This document shows positions 1 to 9,785 of a stretch of 64,000 nt of DNA, one piece after another. Positions within the stretch are counted from its first letter, which is position 1, and each line of letters opens with the position of its first letter. Both the position numbers and the translations under genes were made by a program. Under the pieces are notes generated by a model. The model saw only the letters and a list, made by a program, of their open reading frames with translations. It did not search any database and had not been told where the DNA came from. Source of the DNA: JACQFK01 sp964619955 (lineage in GTDB: Bacteria; Planctomycetota; MHYJ01; JACPRB01); contig CAZUJF010000029.1 of NCBI GenBank assembly GCA_964619955.1, positions 1 to 64,000 on the forward strand. The letters run 5' to 3'.

Positions 1-16
1 CCGGATAGGGCAATAA

Positions 17-133
17 TTTCCGGAAAAGCAGGGCAAGAATATCTGGAACCTGCATGGTGTGATTCGATCCTATACGGAGCGCGAATCCGACTGCCAGGAG
101 GAGCTTCTGGACCTGTTCGCCGCCTTCTCATAG
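17..133 (+). pseudogene. C-terminal fragment of an unrecognised reading frame
   Basis: An open frame follows an in-frame TAA at 14-16 and ends at TAG 131-133. It encodes a tail ending in SYTERESDCQEELLDLFAAF that reads like real protein, but only a weak GTG (59) could start it and the stop lies close upstream. It may be the decayed or frameshifted end of a gene lying left of the window. I do not recognise the family and the call is weak. Confidence 0.2.
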
Positions 134-200
134 CACTTATTCTTTAAACTTGGCCTCCTCAATTCCGCTTACCTTGTAGGATGATAATGAAACCTTGAGC

Positions 201-3200
201 ATGGTTGAATTCGCCGTCTGTCCCCGGTGCGGAAAAGAGCTCTCCAAAGCCCGGCTCGAGAAGGATTTCGGGGGGATCTGCCCGAGCTGCCTGGGCGGGC
301 TATTGTCGCGAGAGGAGAAGCGGACCCACGGATGGGCGGCGACCGCTCTGACGCGCTTCGACATCGAGCACGCCCCTTTCAAGGAAGGAGAGAGATTCAG
401 ATCCTTCGAGATACTCAACCTGGTCGCGCGCGGCGGAATGGGGTATGTGTACCGCGCACGCCAGACTCCTCTCAACCGAACGGTTGCACTCAAGATACTT
501 TCACCCGAGTTGGCATCGTCGAAGCCGTTTGAAGCCCGCTTCGATCGGGAGGGGAAAATCCTGGCGGCTTTGAGTCATCCGAACATAGTCCAGGTATTCG
601 ACTTCGGACGGGAAGGGGACATCCTCTATATGGCGATGGAGCATGTGGAGGGGGCCGACCTTCAGACCCTATTCGATCGCAAAGATCGCCTGGATCGCCT
701 GCGGCTCCTGCGCATCGTGAGGGATGTCACACGAGGGTTGCGAAGCATTCATGAAGCCGGGCTGGTCCATCGGGACATTAAACCTGCGAACATCCTGGTT
801 ACCGGAGAAGGCCAGGCCAAGATCGCCGATTTTGGAATCGCCATTGAAACCGAGGAGAATCAGCGGTTGACTGAAACCGGCACCTTCATCGGAACTCCGC
901 ACTTCGTCTCCCCGGAGCATATCCAGGGCAAACCGGTTGACGGCAGATCGGACCTCTACTCTTTGGGCGTGATCTTGTATCAGGGGCTGGCTGGACGCCC
1001 TCCCTTCTCCGCGCCAAACCCGACGGCGTTGCTGCTGAAGCATGTCCAGGAGGTCCCTCCGGCGATGTGGAAGTCCGTGACGGACATCCCGCCGATAGTG
1101 GGGGAGATCGTCCGCAAGCTGCTGGCGAAGAACCCGGCCGCGCGGCATGACTCCGCGGCGATGCTCGAGAAGGATCTCGACCGGGCCATCGAGCAGGCGG
1201 GAGGGTGGCAATCCATAGACGAGAGCAGAGCTCCACTTCATCCCTCGTCCAAGCGGAGAAGTACGGCCCGCAGAAGTCCTGTCTCAACGCCGCAGAGGTC
1301 GTCCATCACTATGCGCCTGGTGAGCGGAATCGTTGTCGGGGCTGTCCTTCTGGCCTCGCTCGGCATTTTCCTACTGCAGCGGGGGACTGAAGCGAACGTG
1401 GAGCCGAAATCGCTTGTTGTTCGTCCTCCGCCCTCGCCGACGGGGGACCCGCTTTCCACAAATGAGGATCCGGCCCGTCCTCCGTCGGTTTTCCCGGATT
1501 CGGTCCCGCTCAAGGTACTCGGTTCCCCCCAAGCGGCGGATTCCCCTCCTCCGGTAGCTCCGGCGAGAGTGGGACAGGATCCGGTTGCGAAACAGAAACT
1601 CGCGGACTTGAGTTCGCCGGAGCGCCGGCGCCGGCTGGAATACTATGTTTCGATCGTCAATCTGGCGGGATTGGCGGCGGTCTATGCCGACCTGAAGGGG
1701 ATGAAGGAAGAAGTGGTCCAGCTCCGGCAGAACATGACCCAGACGGATGAGCTCCTCAATGAGCTGCTTGCCTTCATGAAGCAGGAGGGGCAGAACGTTT
1801 TCGTGGATGAAACGCTGCGTCCGACCGATCGATTGACGACATTCGACAGTCAGACGCTCGAAAAGATCGGGAAGGAGCAGTCAATCGCACTCCTGGGATC
1901 GTTTGTGGCAAAGGTGAAGGGAGGATCTCGCGCCAGGGTAACGGTCCTCAGAGAGGGGACGCTCGAAGAGTTCATGATCCGGTTCGATGAGCGGCCGAAG
2001 GATCTTCAAGTCATCGCCCAGGTGGTGGGCCTGATTCCAGGCCAGGAGGTCGTCGCAGGTTCCACGGACCCGTCCGTTGCGCCCCTTCCCCCAACATCGG
2101 ACAAGAAGCAGGAGGATCCTGCAGGGAAGAGCTCGCCCCCCCAAGATCCGGCTTCGAAAAAGCCGGTGGTCGCGGTCAAGAAGGCCGCGGTTCCGGAGGG
2201 CCAGGCGCTGAAAGATGCGGAGAAGCTGATACGAGATCTTTTCAAGGCGGAGTACGCGAAGGCTTTTCCTGCAGACAAGCTCGCTTTGTCGAATGTGCTC
2301 CTCAGGCAGGCCGTCGATACCAACGACGATCCGGTGGCCCGCTTCGTCTTCTTGCGCGAAGCACGCGATCTGGCGGCGGAGGGGGGCGATGTCGAGGCGG
2401 CTTACCGGGCGATCGCCCTTCTGATGGAAGGGTACGCGGTCGACCCCCTTGCCATGAAAGGAACCGCACTAGCGACGGCGGCCAAAAGCGCCAAGTCGCC
2501 CGACGAACTCCGCCGCGTTGCCGAAGCCTGTATGAAAGCGGGGGAAGCGGCTCTCGCAACCGGCGATGCAGAGCTGTGCGGTCAGGCGGCGGAACTGGCC
2601 TTGACCGCTGCCCGCCGTGCCAAGGTGCCCACCCTTGTGACTCAGGCAGAATCGCTCGCCAAGGCGAATTCTGAACTCAAGGATAGGGAACGGGCGATGA
2701 TGGCAGCCAAAGAGAAACTGGCTGCGATGCCCGAAGATCCGGCCGTCAACCTGATCTTGGGCCGCTGGTTCTGCTTCGACAGGGGAGATTGGGGCGTGGG
2801 CTTGCCACACCTTGCCCGAGGCGCAGATGCTCGCCTGAAGGAGCTTGCCGCGAAGGATGCCGCCAGTCCGGGACTTCCTGCAGATCAGGCGTCTATTGGC
2901 GACTTCTGGTGGGAGGTGGCGGAAAAGGAGAAGGGGAAGGCAGCAAACGCGTGCCGGGGGCGCGCCCTGTACTGGTATGAGTTGGCGGTGCCGCATCTGA
3001 CCGGCTTGGCGTTCGTGAAGGTAACGCAGCGGATCAACCTGAAGGACAACCCCTGGCTCACGTCGACCGCGACGGCCTGGATGTCGGCCGACCTCTTCGG
3101 CCACTGGAAGATGGATGATGGAGAAGGTTCTGCCGCCTTTGACGTCGCCCCGAAAAAGCGGATCGGAAAGGTGCAGGGCGCGACCTGGACAAAAGGGCTG

Positions 3201-5252
3201 GAAGGCGGCGCTTTGAAGTTCGACGGCCGAAGTTCACGCGTGGTCATCGGGGCGGGCGACGTGCCTCCCCCTTGGACGGTTTTGGCCTGGGTGATGCGGG
3301 AGGATGCCCCAAGTGCGACAGCCCGACTTATGGACTCCGCATCGGGCAAGCCTGGCACCACAAGCCTTCGCCTCGAACAGTCAGGGAGTTCACGGCGGGT
3401 GGGTATCACGAAGTACGCAGCGGTGGACCACGCATTCAACTACACGGCACCTGTGGGAACCTGGGTTCACCTTGCCTGGGTAGCCACGGCAACGGATATC
3501 ACCCTGTTCGCGAATGGTGCGTCTGTGGATTCCCTGAAGATGGCGATGCCACTCTCCGTGGATATTCTCGGTACGCACGGCGACAACGCCTTCAAGGGTA
3601 GTCTGGATGATCTTCGGATCTACTCCCGCGCACTGGAAGCAAAGGAAATAGATCTCATGTATCGTTTCCTGCCGGCAACCGCCTCCCCTCCGGGGGCAGC
3701 GCAACCCATTCCTGACGAAGCTTCGGTGAAGGCGGCTCACACACTGCTTCGTGAGATCTTCAAGGGGGACTACGCAAAGAAGTCCCCCGTGGATCAGGCG
3801 GCGCTTGTCAAAAAACTCCTGCAGCAGGCCGGCATGACAAAGGATGATCCGGCTTCTCGTTACGCCCTGCTGCGCGAAGCGCATGAGCTCGCGAGCCGCA
3901 ACGGAGACGGGGATGTATCCATGGAGGCGCTGGACCGCCTCGCTTCCGCATTCAAGGTGGACCACTCGCTCATGAAACGAGCGGCGGCCTCGGTCCTGAG
4001 CCGGTCGGCAATCAGCTTAGAGCAGCTCAAGATATGTACCCGGATCTTTTCCGAACTTTCGGAAGAGGCGCGCAGGGGAGGCGATTTTGACGTCGCCGAC
4101 AGGGATCTCGAAACAGCCATCACCCTCGCCCGCAAGGCGAAGGACGCGCCATTCCTGGCGCGGGCTGAATTGAGACGCCGAGAAATCAAGGAGGCCAAGG
4201 CGTCCGCCGATCTTCTCAAGCAGGCCCGAGAAACGCTCTCCCAGACTCCCAACGATCCTGCTGCCAGTGAAACGGTTGGTCGCTTCGAATGCTTCACGAA
4301 GGAGAACTGGGAGTCCGGCCTAGCACTCCTGGCCAGGGGAGCCGATCCCCACCTCAAGGATCTGGCGGCACGGGACCTGGCGGCGCCCTCAGAGGCAAAG
4401 CTCCGGATAGCTCTGGCGGACGGCTGGTGGGACCGGGCCGAGAAAGAACCCGCCGCATCCAGGATTTCCATACGGAGGCGTTCGACCTATTGGTACCGGC
4501 TGGCTCTGCCGTCTACGTCCGGCCTGGTTCGGACCCTCCTGGAGAAGCGGATAGCCGAGGTGCCTCCCGCGCCGGGCGGGCTGCCCACCGATGGATTGGT
4601 CGGATGGTGGAAATTCGACGATGGAGCCGGAACGGGCCTCGCGGACGAAAGCGGGGGTGGATCCATGGGGACAATTCAAGGCACGCCGCGATGGACGCAG
4701 GGAAAGTCTGGGATGGCTCTTGAATTCAAGGGTGGCGAGAGCTGGGTCAGCCTTCCGAATTCCGAGCGCCTCATAGGTGTCCAAAAAGCCTCCTACACGC
4801 TCTCGGCCTGGTTCAAACCCGCGAAAGTTCCCCAGGGGTCCGGATCGGCCAATGACGCAAACTTTGCCATTCTCATAAGAACCGGCTTCCACACGGGACT
4901 TCACTACACCACGGGTGGAAGGTTCTGCATGGTTCAATGGCCGGCCGCCGGCAGCGGAATCTGGGCGACCAGCAAGCAACCCCACGTTCCCGCTGTCTGG
5001 TACCATGTCGCTGGGTCGGTCGATATCGAACATAAGGCAGTCCGGCTTTACATCAACGGGAAGCTGGAATGCACCACCGAGTCGGCGTCTGGAGTCAGCG
5101 GAAGGGATTTCGGCGCGGAGACCTGGAAAGTCGGAATCGCCCAACCGAACGCCAATGAGTGGAGCTGGCCGGCGCAAGGCGTCATTGACGAAGTGCGGAT
5201 CTACAATCGCAAGTTGTCAGATTTTGAAATCCAGGCTCTGGCAGGCGAGTAG
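201..5252 (+). CDS. Serine/threonine protein kinase with zinc ribbon, TM segment, duplicated helical module and two LamG domains
   Basis: This is a very large (1683 aa) Hanks-type kinase, probably a membrane receptor. Counted from ATG 201, an N-terminal zinc ribbon has C7, C10, C27 and C30. The kinase domain (about 65-330) has a glycine loop, VALK lysine K98, HRD aspartate D192, DFG aspartate D210 and an SPE motif. A membrane segment lies at 371-393, then a Pro-rich stretch and a likely coiled coil. The extracytoplasmic part holds a helical module (about 672-960), a LamG domain (964-1153), a second copy of the module (1172-1460) and a second LamG (1465-1683). TTG 195 is an alternative start. 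The next gene carries a third copy of the module. The kinase call is firm; the ligand and substrates are unknown. Confidence 0.93.
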   Translation: MVEFAVCPRCGKELSKARLEKDFGGICPSCLGGLLSREEKRTHGWAATALTRFDIEHAPFKEGERFRSFEILNLVARGGMGYVYRARQTPLNRTVALKILSPELASSKPFEARFDREGKILAALSHPNIVQVFDFGREGDILYMAMEHVEGADLQTLFDRKDRLDRLRLLRIVRDVTRGLRSIHEAGLVHRDIKPANILVTGEGQAKIADFGIAIETEENQRLTETGTFIGTPHFVSPEHIQGKPVDGRSDLYSLGVILYQGLAGRPPFSAPNPTALLLKHVQEVPPAMWKSVTDIPPIVGEIVRKLLAKNPAARHDSAAMLEKDLDRAIEQAGGWQSIDESRAPLHPSSKRRSTARRSPVSTPQRSSITMRLVSGIVVGAVLLASLGIFLLQRGTEANVEPKSLVVRPPPSPTGDPLSTNEDPARPPSVFPDSVPLKVLGSPQAADSPPPVAPARVGQDPVAKQKLADLSSPERRRRLEYYVSIVNLAGLAAVYADLKGMKEEVVQLRQNMTQTDELLNELLAFMKQEGQNVFVDETLRPTDRLTTFDSQTLEKIGKEQSIALLGSFVAKVKGGSRARVTVLREGTLEEFMIRFDERPKDLQVIAQVVGLIPGQEVVAGSTDPSVAPLPPTSDKKQEDPAGKSSPPQDPASKKPVVAVKKAAVPEGQALKDAEKLIRDLFKAEYAKAFPADKLALSNVLLRQAVDTNDDPVARFVFLREARDLAAEGGDVEAAYRAIALLMEGYAVDPLAMKGTALATAAKSAKSPDELRRVAEACMKAGEAALATGDAELCGQAAELALTAARRAKVPTLVTQAESLAKANSELKDRERAMMAAKEKLAAMPEDPAVNLILGRWFCFDRGDWGVGLPHLARGADARLKELAAKDAASPGLPADQASIGDFWWEVAEKEKGKAANACRGRALYWYELAVPHLTGLAFVKVTQRINLKDNPWLTSTATAWMSADLFGHWKMDDGEGSAAFDVAPKKRIGKVQGATWTKGLEGGALKFDGRSSRVVIGAGDVPPPWTVLAWVMREDAPSATARLMDSASGKPGTTSLRLEQSGSSRRVGITKYAAVDHAFNYTAPVGTWVHLAWVATATDITLFANGASVDSLKMAMPLSVDILGTHGDNAFKGSLDDLRIYSRALEAKEIDLMYRFLPATASPPGAAQPIPDEASVKAAHTLLREIFKGDYAKKSPVDQAALVKKLLQQAGMTKDDPASRYALLREAHELASRNGDGDVSMEALDRLASAFKVDHSLMKRAAASVLSRSAISLEQLKICTRIFSELSEEARRGGDFDVADRDLETAITLARKAKDAPFLARAELRRREIKEAKASADLLKQARETLSQTPNDPAASETVGRFECFTKENWESGLALLARGADPHLKDLAARDLAAPSEAKLRIALADGWWDRAEKEPAASRISIRRRSTYWYRLALPSTSGLVRTLLEKRIAEVPPAPGGLPTDGLVGWWKFDDGAGTGLADESGGGSMGTIQGTPRWTQGKSGMALEFKGGESWVSLPNSERLIGVQKASYTLSAWFKPAKVPQGSGSANDANFAILIRTGFHTGLHYTTGGRFCMVQWPAAGSGIWATSKQPHVPAVWYHVAGSVDIEHKAVRLYINGKLECTTESASGVSGRDFGAETWKVGIAQPNANEWSWPAQGVIDEVRIYNRKLSDFEIQALAGE

Positions 5253-5320
5253 GCGCATGGACGCTCGGTTGTCCGATGCTCTGTCCGTGGTTTGACGCAT
5301 CCGATGGAAGGGCGGGAAAG

Positions 5321-6817
5321 ATGGTGCTGACATTCCTGATGATCCTGGCAGGCTCGGCTGTGGTCCAGGACTCCAAGCTGCCGGTTCCCGATGCAGCCGC
5401 TCAGAAAGCGGCTCGAAGCACGGTCCGGGAACTCTTTAAGAGCGACTACGCCAAGACCGGGCTCGGAGATCGGAAGGTCCTGGTGGGCAAGCTTCTGAGG
5501 CAGAGCATCGAAACCAAGGACGATCCGAACGCCCGCTTCGTCCTTCTTCAGGAAGCACGTTCCCTCGCTGCTGAGGCCGGGGACGTGGCGACTGCGCTGC
5601 AGGCAGTCGACGAACTGTCAGGCCAATTCGAAGTGGATCGTGTGGCGCTGAAGCATTTGACCTTGGCCACTACGAGCCTTAGCGCGCGTGACCCTTCCAC
5701 AATGTCGGCGGCGGCGGAACGGCTTCTGCAACTGGTTGATGAGGCGCTTGCGGATTTGAACGTCGGCGTCGCTGAAAAGTCCGCCTCGCAGGCCCTGAAT
5801 ATGGCGAAGGCATCCGAGAATATGCCGCTGACGGCACGGGTGACGGCGAAGCTCAAGGAACTCTCAGGGTGGAAATCGAAGATCGCACAAGTGCAGGCGG
5901 CCAAGGACAGGCTCAAGGCGAATCCCGATGATGGCGATGCCAATCTTAGCGTCGGCCGTTTCACGTGCCTGACCCTGGGTAAGTGGGTATCAGGGATCCC
6001 GTTCCTGGCCAAGGGATCCGATGCCGCGCTCAAGACTCTCGCCCTACGGGATCAGAATGGCCCCAAGGAACCTGCCGATCAAGTTGCCTTGGCCGATGGA
6101 TGGTGGGACCAATCGGAGAAGGAGGGCGGATCCGCAAAGGAGCACCTGCGCACACGGGCCGCCTATTGGTATCAGGAAGCGATTTCCACTCTGTCGGGCC
6201 TGGTTCGCACGAAGGTCGAGAAGCGGCTCAAGGATGCACCGCTCCGCGTCGTACCCGGACTCCGAATCGACCTTCTGCGGATGATTGATCCCGCGAGGGA
6301 CGGGCTGAGCGGGACCTGGGAGAAGTCGGGAACCTCATTGACCTCCCCAGACCGGGATGGGTTTCTGGAGGTCCCCTATGCGTCGCCCCCTGAATACGAT
6401 CTCCTGCTTACCGTGGAACGGAAGTCAGACGAGAAGACGCTGAACTCCTTGGTCGTGGTCCTGCCTTTGATTAATGGCAAGGTGGCTGCGGTGGTGGATC
6501 AGGAGGGCTCAGAAGAGATCAGTGGTTTGAGCAAGATCGACGGGAAGTTGATCGTGGACAACGGGACGAAGTACGTGGGCCGCCAGCTCCGGCAGGGTAT
6601 CTCCAGTACCGTGATCTATGCGGTTCGGAGGACGGGAGTCTCGCTTTACGTCGATGGCAAGCGGATTTTCGATTGGAAGGGAGATCTTCAACGATTGTCG
6701 TTCACAGCGGCGACCGGCAGGCAGGCGGATACGATCTGCCTGGCCTGCAATGCCAGGTTTCTGATCACGGGCATCGCCCTCGTTCCCGTAGGCGAACCCG
6801 GGAAGTCGACCCGGTAA
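5321..6817 (+). CDS. Secreted protein with the kinase's helical module and a C-terminal beta domain
   Basis: ATG 5321 was chosen because a purine-rich ribosome site (GGAAGGGCGGGAAAG) precedes it and the protein then starts with a signal peptide (about residues 1-17). After it comes a module closely matching the two extracytoplasmic modules of the upstream kinase (motifs RELFKSDYAK and DDPNARFVLLQEAR). Residues from about 325 form a beta-rich domain that resembles the C-terminal part of the next gene (IDLLRMIDP here, FDLLKSIDP there). The gene starts about 70 bases after the kinase stop, so the two are likely cotranscribed. The biochemical role is unknown; a shared sensory or scaffold role with the kinase is inference. 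Confidence 0.8.
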   Translation: MVLTFLMILAGSAVVQDSKLPVPDAAAQKAARSTVRELFKSDYAKTGLGDRKVLVGKLLRQSIETKDDPNARFVLLQEARSLAAEAGDVATALQAVDELSGQFEVDRVALKHLTLATTSLSARDPSTMSAAAERLLQLVDEALADLNVGVAEKSASQALNMAKASENMPLTARVTAKLKELSGWKSKIAQVQAAKDRLKANPDDGDANLSVGRFTCLTLGKWVSGIPFLAKGSDAALKTLALRDQNGPKEPADQVALADGWWDQSEKEGGSAKEHLRTRAAYWYQEAISTLSGLVRTKVEKRLKDAPLRVVPGLRIDLLRMIDPARDGLSGTWEKSGTSLTSPDRDGFLEVPYASPPEYDLLLTVERKSDEKTLNSLVVVLPLINGKVAAVVDQEGSEEISGLSKIDGKLIVDNGTKYVGRQLRQGISSTVIYAVRRTGVSLYVDGKRIFDWKGDLQRLSFTAATGRQADTICLACNARFLITGIALVPVGEPGKSTR

Positions 6818-6827
6818 AGGAATTGTC

Positions 6828-7661
6828 ATGAAGCGCAGTTGGATGTTTTCGTTCCTGCTTCTAGGATCGGCGCTCTCGGCCGACGAACTCGTGCTCAAAG
6901 ACGGGAAGAAGGTCGAGTGGGTCAGCCTCAAGGACTTGGGGGAGAGCTTCGAAGTGGAATCCAAGGGGGGCGTGAAGCTGGAGGTGAAGAAGTCCGACAT
7001 CGCGCGGATCGAGTTCCGGTCCCGGGCTTCGGACAGGTCGGATGCGGTCAAGGTCGACGCCCTGCTCACCGGGGCAAGCTTCACCTTCGACAAGACCGTC
7101 AAGCTCCTCCAGTTCGATCTCCTGAAGTCGATCGATCCCAAGGCGGCCACTTCCGGCGATTGGAGGCTCAGCAAGGGAGTCCTGGATGCGGACGGGACCA
7201 AGCTGGGCGGCGGCAACGCCCACCTGGAAACCTCCTATATTCCCCCGGAGGAGTACGACCTCACGATGGTGCTCGAATGGGTCGAAGGGGTAAGCCACTT
7301 CATCGTGGGGTTGCTTGGCGGTGGAAAGCAGTTCTGCTTCTCGGTCAACTATGAGAAGTCGGGCTGGAACGGGCTGCACAGTGCGGGGGGGCAGCCCATC
7401 GACAAGTCCGGCTTCGGCGTGAAGGAGAACCTCTTCCCCAAAGTCCGCACGAAGAGGACGTTTCTGATCATGGTCCGGAAGTACGGCGTGAATGTCCGGC
7501 TGGACGGCAAGGACTACATCACCTTTAAGGAAGACTGGTCGCGCATGTCGACCCCGGGCGGAGAGTTGGAAGCGGTCAAGAAGAACGTCGTCTTCTTCCT
7601 GGTGAAGTGCACCACGGCCTGGAAGATTCACAGCGCTGTGATCACCTTCCCGAAGGACTGA
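6828..7661 (+). CDS. Secreted protein, small N-terminal beta domain plus LamG/DUF1080-like domain
   Basis: A 277-aa protein with signal peptide (MKRSWMFSFLLLGSALSA), starting 10 bases after the preceding stop with AAAGGAAT upstream. Residues 20-62 form a short domain seen in many planctomycete secreted proteins (LVLKDGKKVEWVSLKDLG). The remainder is beta-rich and looks like a concanavalin-A-type fold of the LamG/DUF1080 sort, with the FDLLKSIDP element shared with the upstream gene. It is the last gene of the kinase cluster and faces the esterase gene convergently. Carbohydrate binding is a guess from the fold. Confidence 0.75.
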   Translation: MKRSWMFSFLLLGSALSADELVLKDGKKVEWVSLKDLGESFEVESKGGVKLEVKKSDIARIEFRSRASDRSDAVKVDALLTGASFTFDKTVKLLQFDLLKSIDPKAATSGDWRLSKGVLDADGTKLGGGNAHLETSYIPPEEYDLTMVLEWVEGVSHFIVGLLGGGKQFCFSVNYEKSGWNGLHSAGGQPIDKSGFGVKENLFPKVRTKRTFLIMVRKYGVNVRLDGKDYITFKEDWSRMSTPGGELEAVKKNVVFFLVKCTTAWKIHSAVITFPKD

Positions 7662-7689
7662 GGTTGGCAAGGCCCCCGCGAGTCGAGGG

Positions 7690-8505
7690 CTATTTGCGGT
7701 CAAGCAGTTTCCGCGTGCCCATCCACTCCAGGCAGCGGTCCTGCCATTGCTTCCAGAGCGGGCCCACCCCGCAGCCCAGGCCGTGCTCGCCCGTCGGGAG
7801 CTCTAACAGCTCGGAGGCGACCCCTTTGGATTTGAGCGCCTCGTGGAAGAGCTGGCTGTGTTCGAGGGGGACGACCCGGTCCGTTTTCGAGTGCACCAGG
7901 AACGCGGGCGGGGTGCGCTCGGTCACCTGCTTCTCGCTCGAGAGAAAGTCCAGGTCCGCCTCCGACGGCGTCGCCCCCAGCAGATTCTTCCGCGAGCCGC
8001 TGTGACCCTTGGTCCCCATCGAGATCACGGGATACACCAGCACGAGGAAGTCGGGACGGCAGCTCTGACGCTCCACCAAATCCTCCGCCGCGGGATTGCC
8101 GGCGTCGAAGTGCGTGCCTAGCGTCGAGGCGAGATGGCCGCCCGCCGAAAAGCCGATCACGCCGATGCGCGCGACGTCGAGCTTCCACTCCGCCGCGCGC
8201 GAACGGATGATCCGCATCGCCCGCCGGGCGTCGTCCCAGGGAGCGGGGTGCCGGTTCGGGGCGACCCGGTACTTCAGCACGAAGCCCGCCACCCCGCGCG
8301 CGTTCAGCCAGGCGGCGATGTCGTGGCCCTCGTAGGACAGCATCAGCCCGCCGTAGCCGCCGCCCGGACAGATCAGCAGCGCCGTCCCGTTCGCCTTGTC
8401 CGCGAGCGGCAGATGCACCGTCAGCGTCGGACCCTTCGGGCCGTCCGAACCCCAGAGGGGGAGCTCCTCGCCGAGCAGGAAGAGCAGCGCCAGCGTCGCC
8501 GTCAC
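7690..8505 (-). CDS. Secreted alpha/beta hydrolase, esterase/lipase family
   Basis: A 271-aa secreted hydrolase of the BD-FAE/xylan-esterase-like group. The oxyanion motif is LLICPGGGYGGL and the nucleophile elbow GFSAGGHLAS; a late Asp (HSKTDRVVPLEHS) and His (GEHGLG) complete a plausible triad. A short hydrophobic N-terminus acts as signal peptide. Its ATG overlaps the TGA of the upstream DUF1552 gene by four bases, so the two are translationally coupled. The substrate is probably an acylated polysaccharide, inferred from family and context. Confidence 0.88.
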   Translation of the reverse strand: MTATLALLFLLGEELPLWGSDGPKGPTLTVHLPLADKANGTALLICPGGGYGGLMLSYEGHDIAAWLNARGVAGFVLKYRVAPNRHPAPWDDARRAMRIIRSRAAEWKLDVARIGVIGFSAGGHLASTLGTHFDAGNPAAEDLVERQSCRPDFLVLVYPVISMGTKGHSGSRKNLLGATPSEADLDFLSSEKQVTERTPPAFLVHSKTDRVVPLEHSQLFHEALKSKGVASELLELPTGEHGLGCGVGPLWKQWQDRCLEWMGTRKLLDRK

Positions 8506-9773
8506 GCGGACTCCAGCCCGCGCATCGTGCCCGTGCTCGACGCAAAGCGGTCCGTCTCCAGACCGAGCCGCTGCAGCATCGACACGAAGAGATTCGGCAG
8601 CGGGTAGTTGCGCTCCAGGTCGAACACCAGATGCTGCCCATGCTTGAAACCGCCGCCCGCCAGCAGCACCGGCAGGTTCGTCGTCACGTGCGTGTTCGCG
8701 TTCCCCAGGTTGCTGCCGTAAAGCACCATCGTCCGGTCAAAGAGCGTCTCCCCGTCCTCCTTCGCGCCCCGCAGGCCGCCGAAGAGCCCGTCGAGCTGCT
8801 TCATGTGCTCGCGATCGATGGCCTCGAGCTGCTGGATCTTCGCGGGCGACTTCCCGTGGTGCGAGAGGTTGTGGTAGCCGTCCTTGATCTCCGTGCCCTC
8901 GAGCTCGAGGGCGGGGGAATTGACGCTGTCGAGCATCAGCGTAATCAGCCGCGTGGAGTCCGTCTCGAACGCCAGCCGCGCGAGGTCGTACATCAGGCGC
9001 ACCTTGCGGAAGTAGTCGCGCGGCGTGGGCGGATCCACGGGCTCCGCGCCCCGGGCGGCGGGTTTCGGGACCGATTCCCAGTCCTTGGCCTTCTCGAAGC
9101 GCTGTTCGAGATCGCGCACGCCGGTGAAATACTGCTCGAGACGGTCGCGGTCCCGCGCGCCGAGATTCTGCTGCAGGCCCTTGGCCTGCTCGCCGACGGC
9201 GTCCAGGATGCTCCGCCCGATCTCGAGCCGGCGGATCTGCGCCTGGACCTCGTCGGGACTGCCCTGCAGGAAGAGCTTCCGGAACACCGCGGAGGGCTTC
9301 TCCTCGCAGGGGATGAGCACTCCGGCGGCCGTCCAGGACAGGCTGCGCTGGCCGTTCTGGATGTTGACGCCGAGCGTCAACGACGGGAAGCGCGTGAGAT
9401 GGCCGATCTGCTGCGCGGCGTATTGGTCGAGGGAGATCGTGTTGCGGAAGCCGCCGTTGGAAGGATGCGGCGCGCAGGTGAGGAAACAGTTGTCGGCGGG
9501 ATGGCCGCCGTCGACGTCGGGATGCGTGACGCCGCTGAAGACGGTGAAGTCGTTGCGGCGCGCCTTGAGGACCTCGAGGTAGGGGGAGAGGACGTAGTCC
9601 CGCCCCTTCTGCGCGGGGGCGGGGAAGAACTTCTCGGGAAGCATGCCGAGGTTGTTGCAGACGGCGAGGATGCGCCGCGGAGGCGCTTTGGGTTCTGCAC
9701 CGCGGACGAGCGAGGGCAGGAGCGGCAGGGCAAGCGCAATGCCGCTGCCCCGGAGGAAGCTGCGTCGGTTCAT
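8502..9773 (-). CDS. DUF1552 protein with Tat signal
   Basis: A 423-aa member of the planctomycete DUF1552 family, related to DUF1501 proteins. It begins MNRRSFLRGSGIALALPLLP, a twin-arginine signal. ATG 9773 was preferred over ATG 9779 because GGAAGG then has normal spacing. The pattern GVTHPDVDGGHPADNCFLT and the Asn/His-rich SHHGKSPAKI are typical. The gene lies 12 bases after the DUF1592-type gene and overlaps the esterase. These pairs are usually exported together; the family's reaction is not established. Confidence 0.9.
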   Translation of the reverse strand: MNRRSFLRGSGIALALPLLPSLVRGAEPKAPPRRILAVCNNLGMLPEKFFPAPAQKGRDYVLSPYLEVLKARRNDFTVFSGVTHPDVDGGHPADNCFLTCAPHPSNGGFRNTISLDQYAAQQIGHLTRFPSLTLGVNIQNGQRSLSWTAAGVLIPCEEKPSAVFRKLFLQGSPDEVQAQIRRLEIGRSILDAVGEQAKGLQQNLGARDRDRLEQYFTGVRDLEQRFEKAKDWESVPKPAARGAEPVDPPTPRDYFRKVRLMYDLARLAFETDSTRLITLMLDSVNSPALELEGTEIKDGYHNLSHHGKSPAKIQQLEAIDREHMKQLDGLFGGLRGAKEDGETLFDRTMVLYGSNLGNANTHVTTNLPVLLAGGGFKHGQHLVFDLERNYPLPNLFVSMLQRLGLETDRFASSTGTMRGLESA

Positions 9774-9785
9774 GTGCATCCTTCC

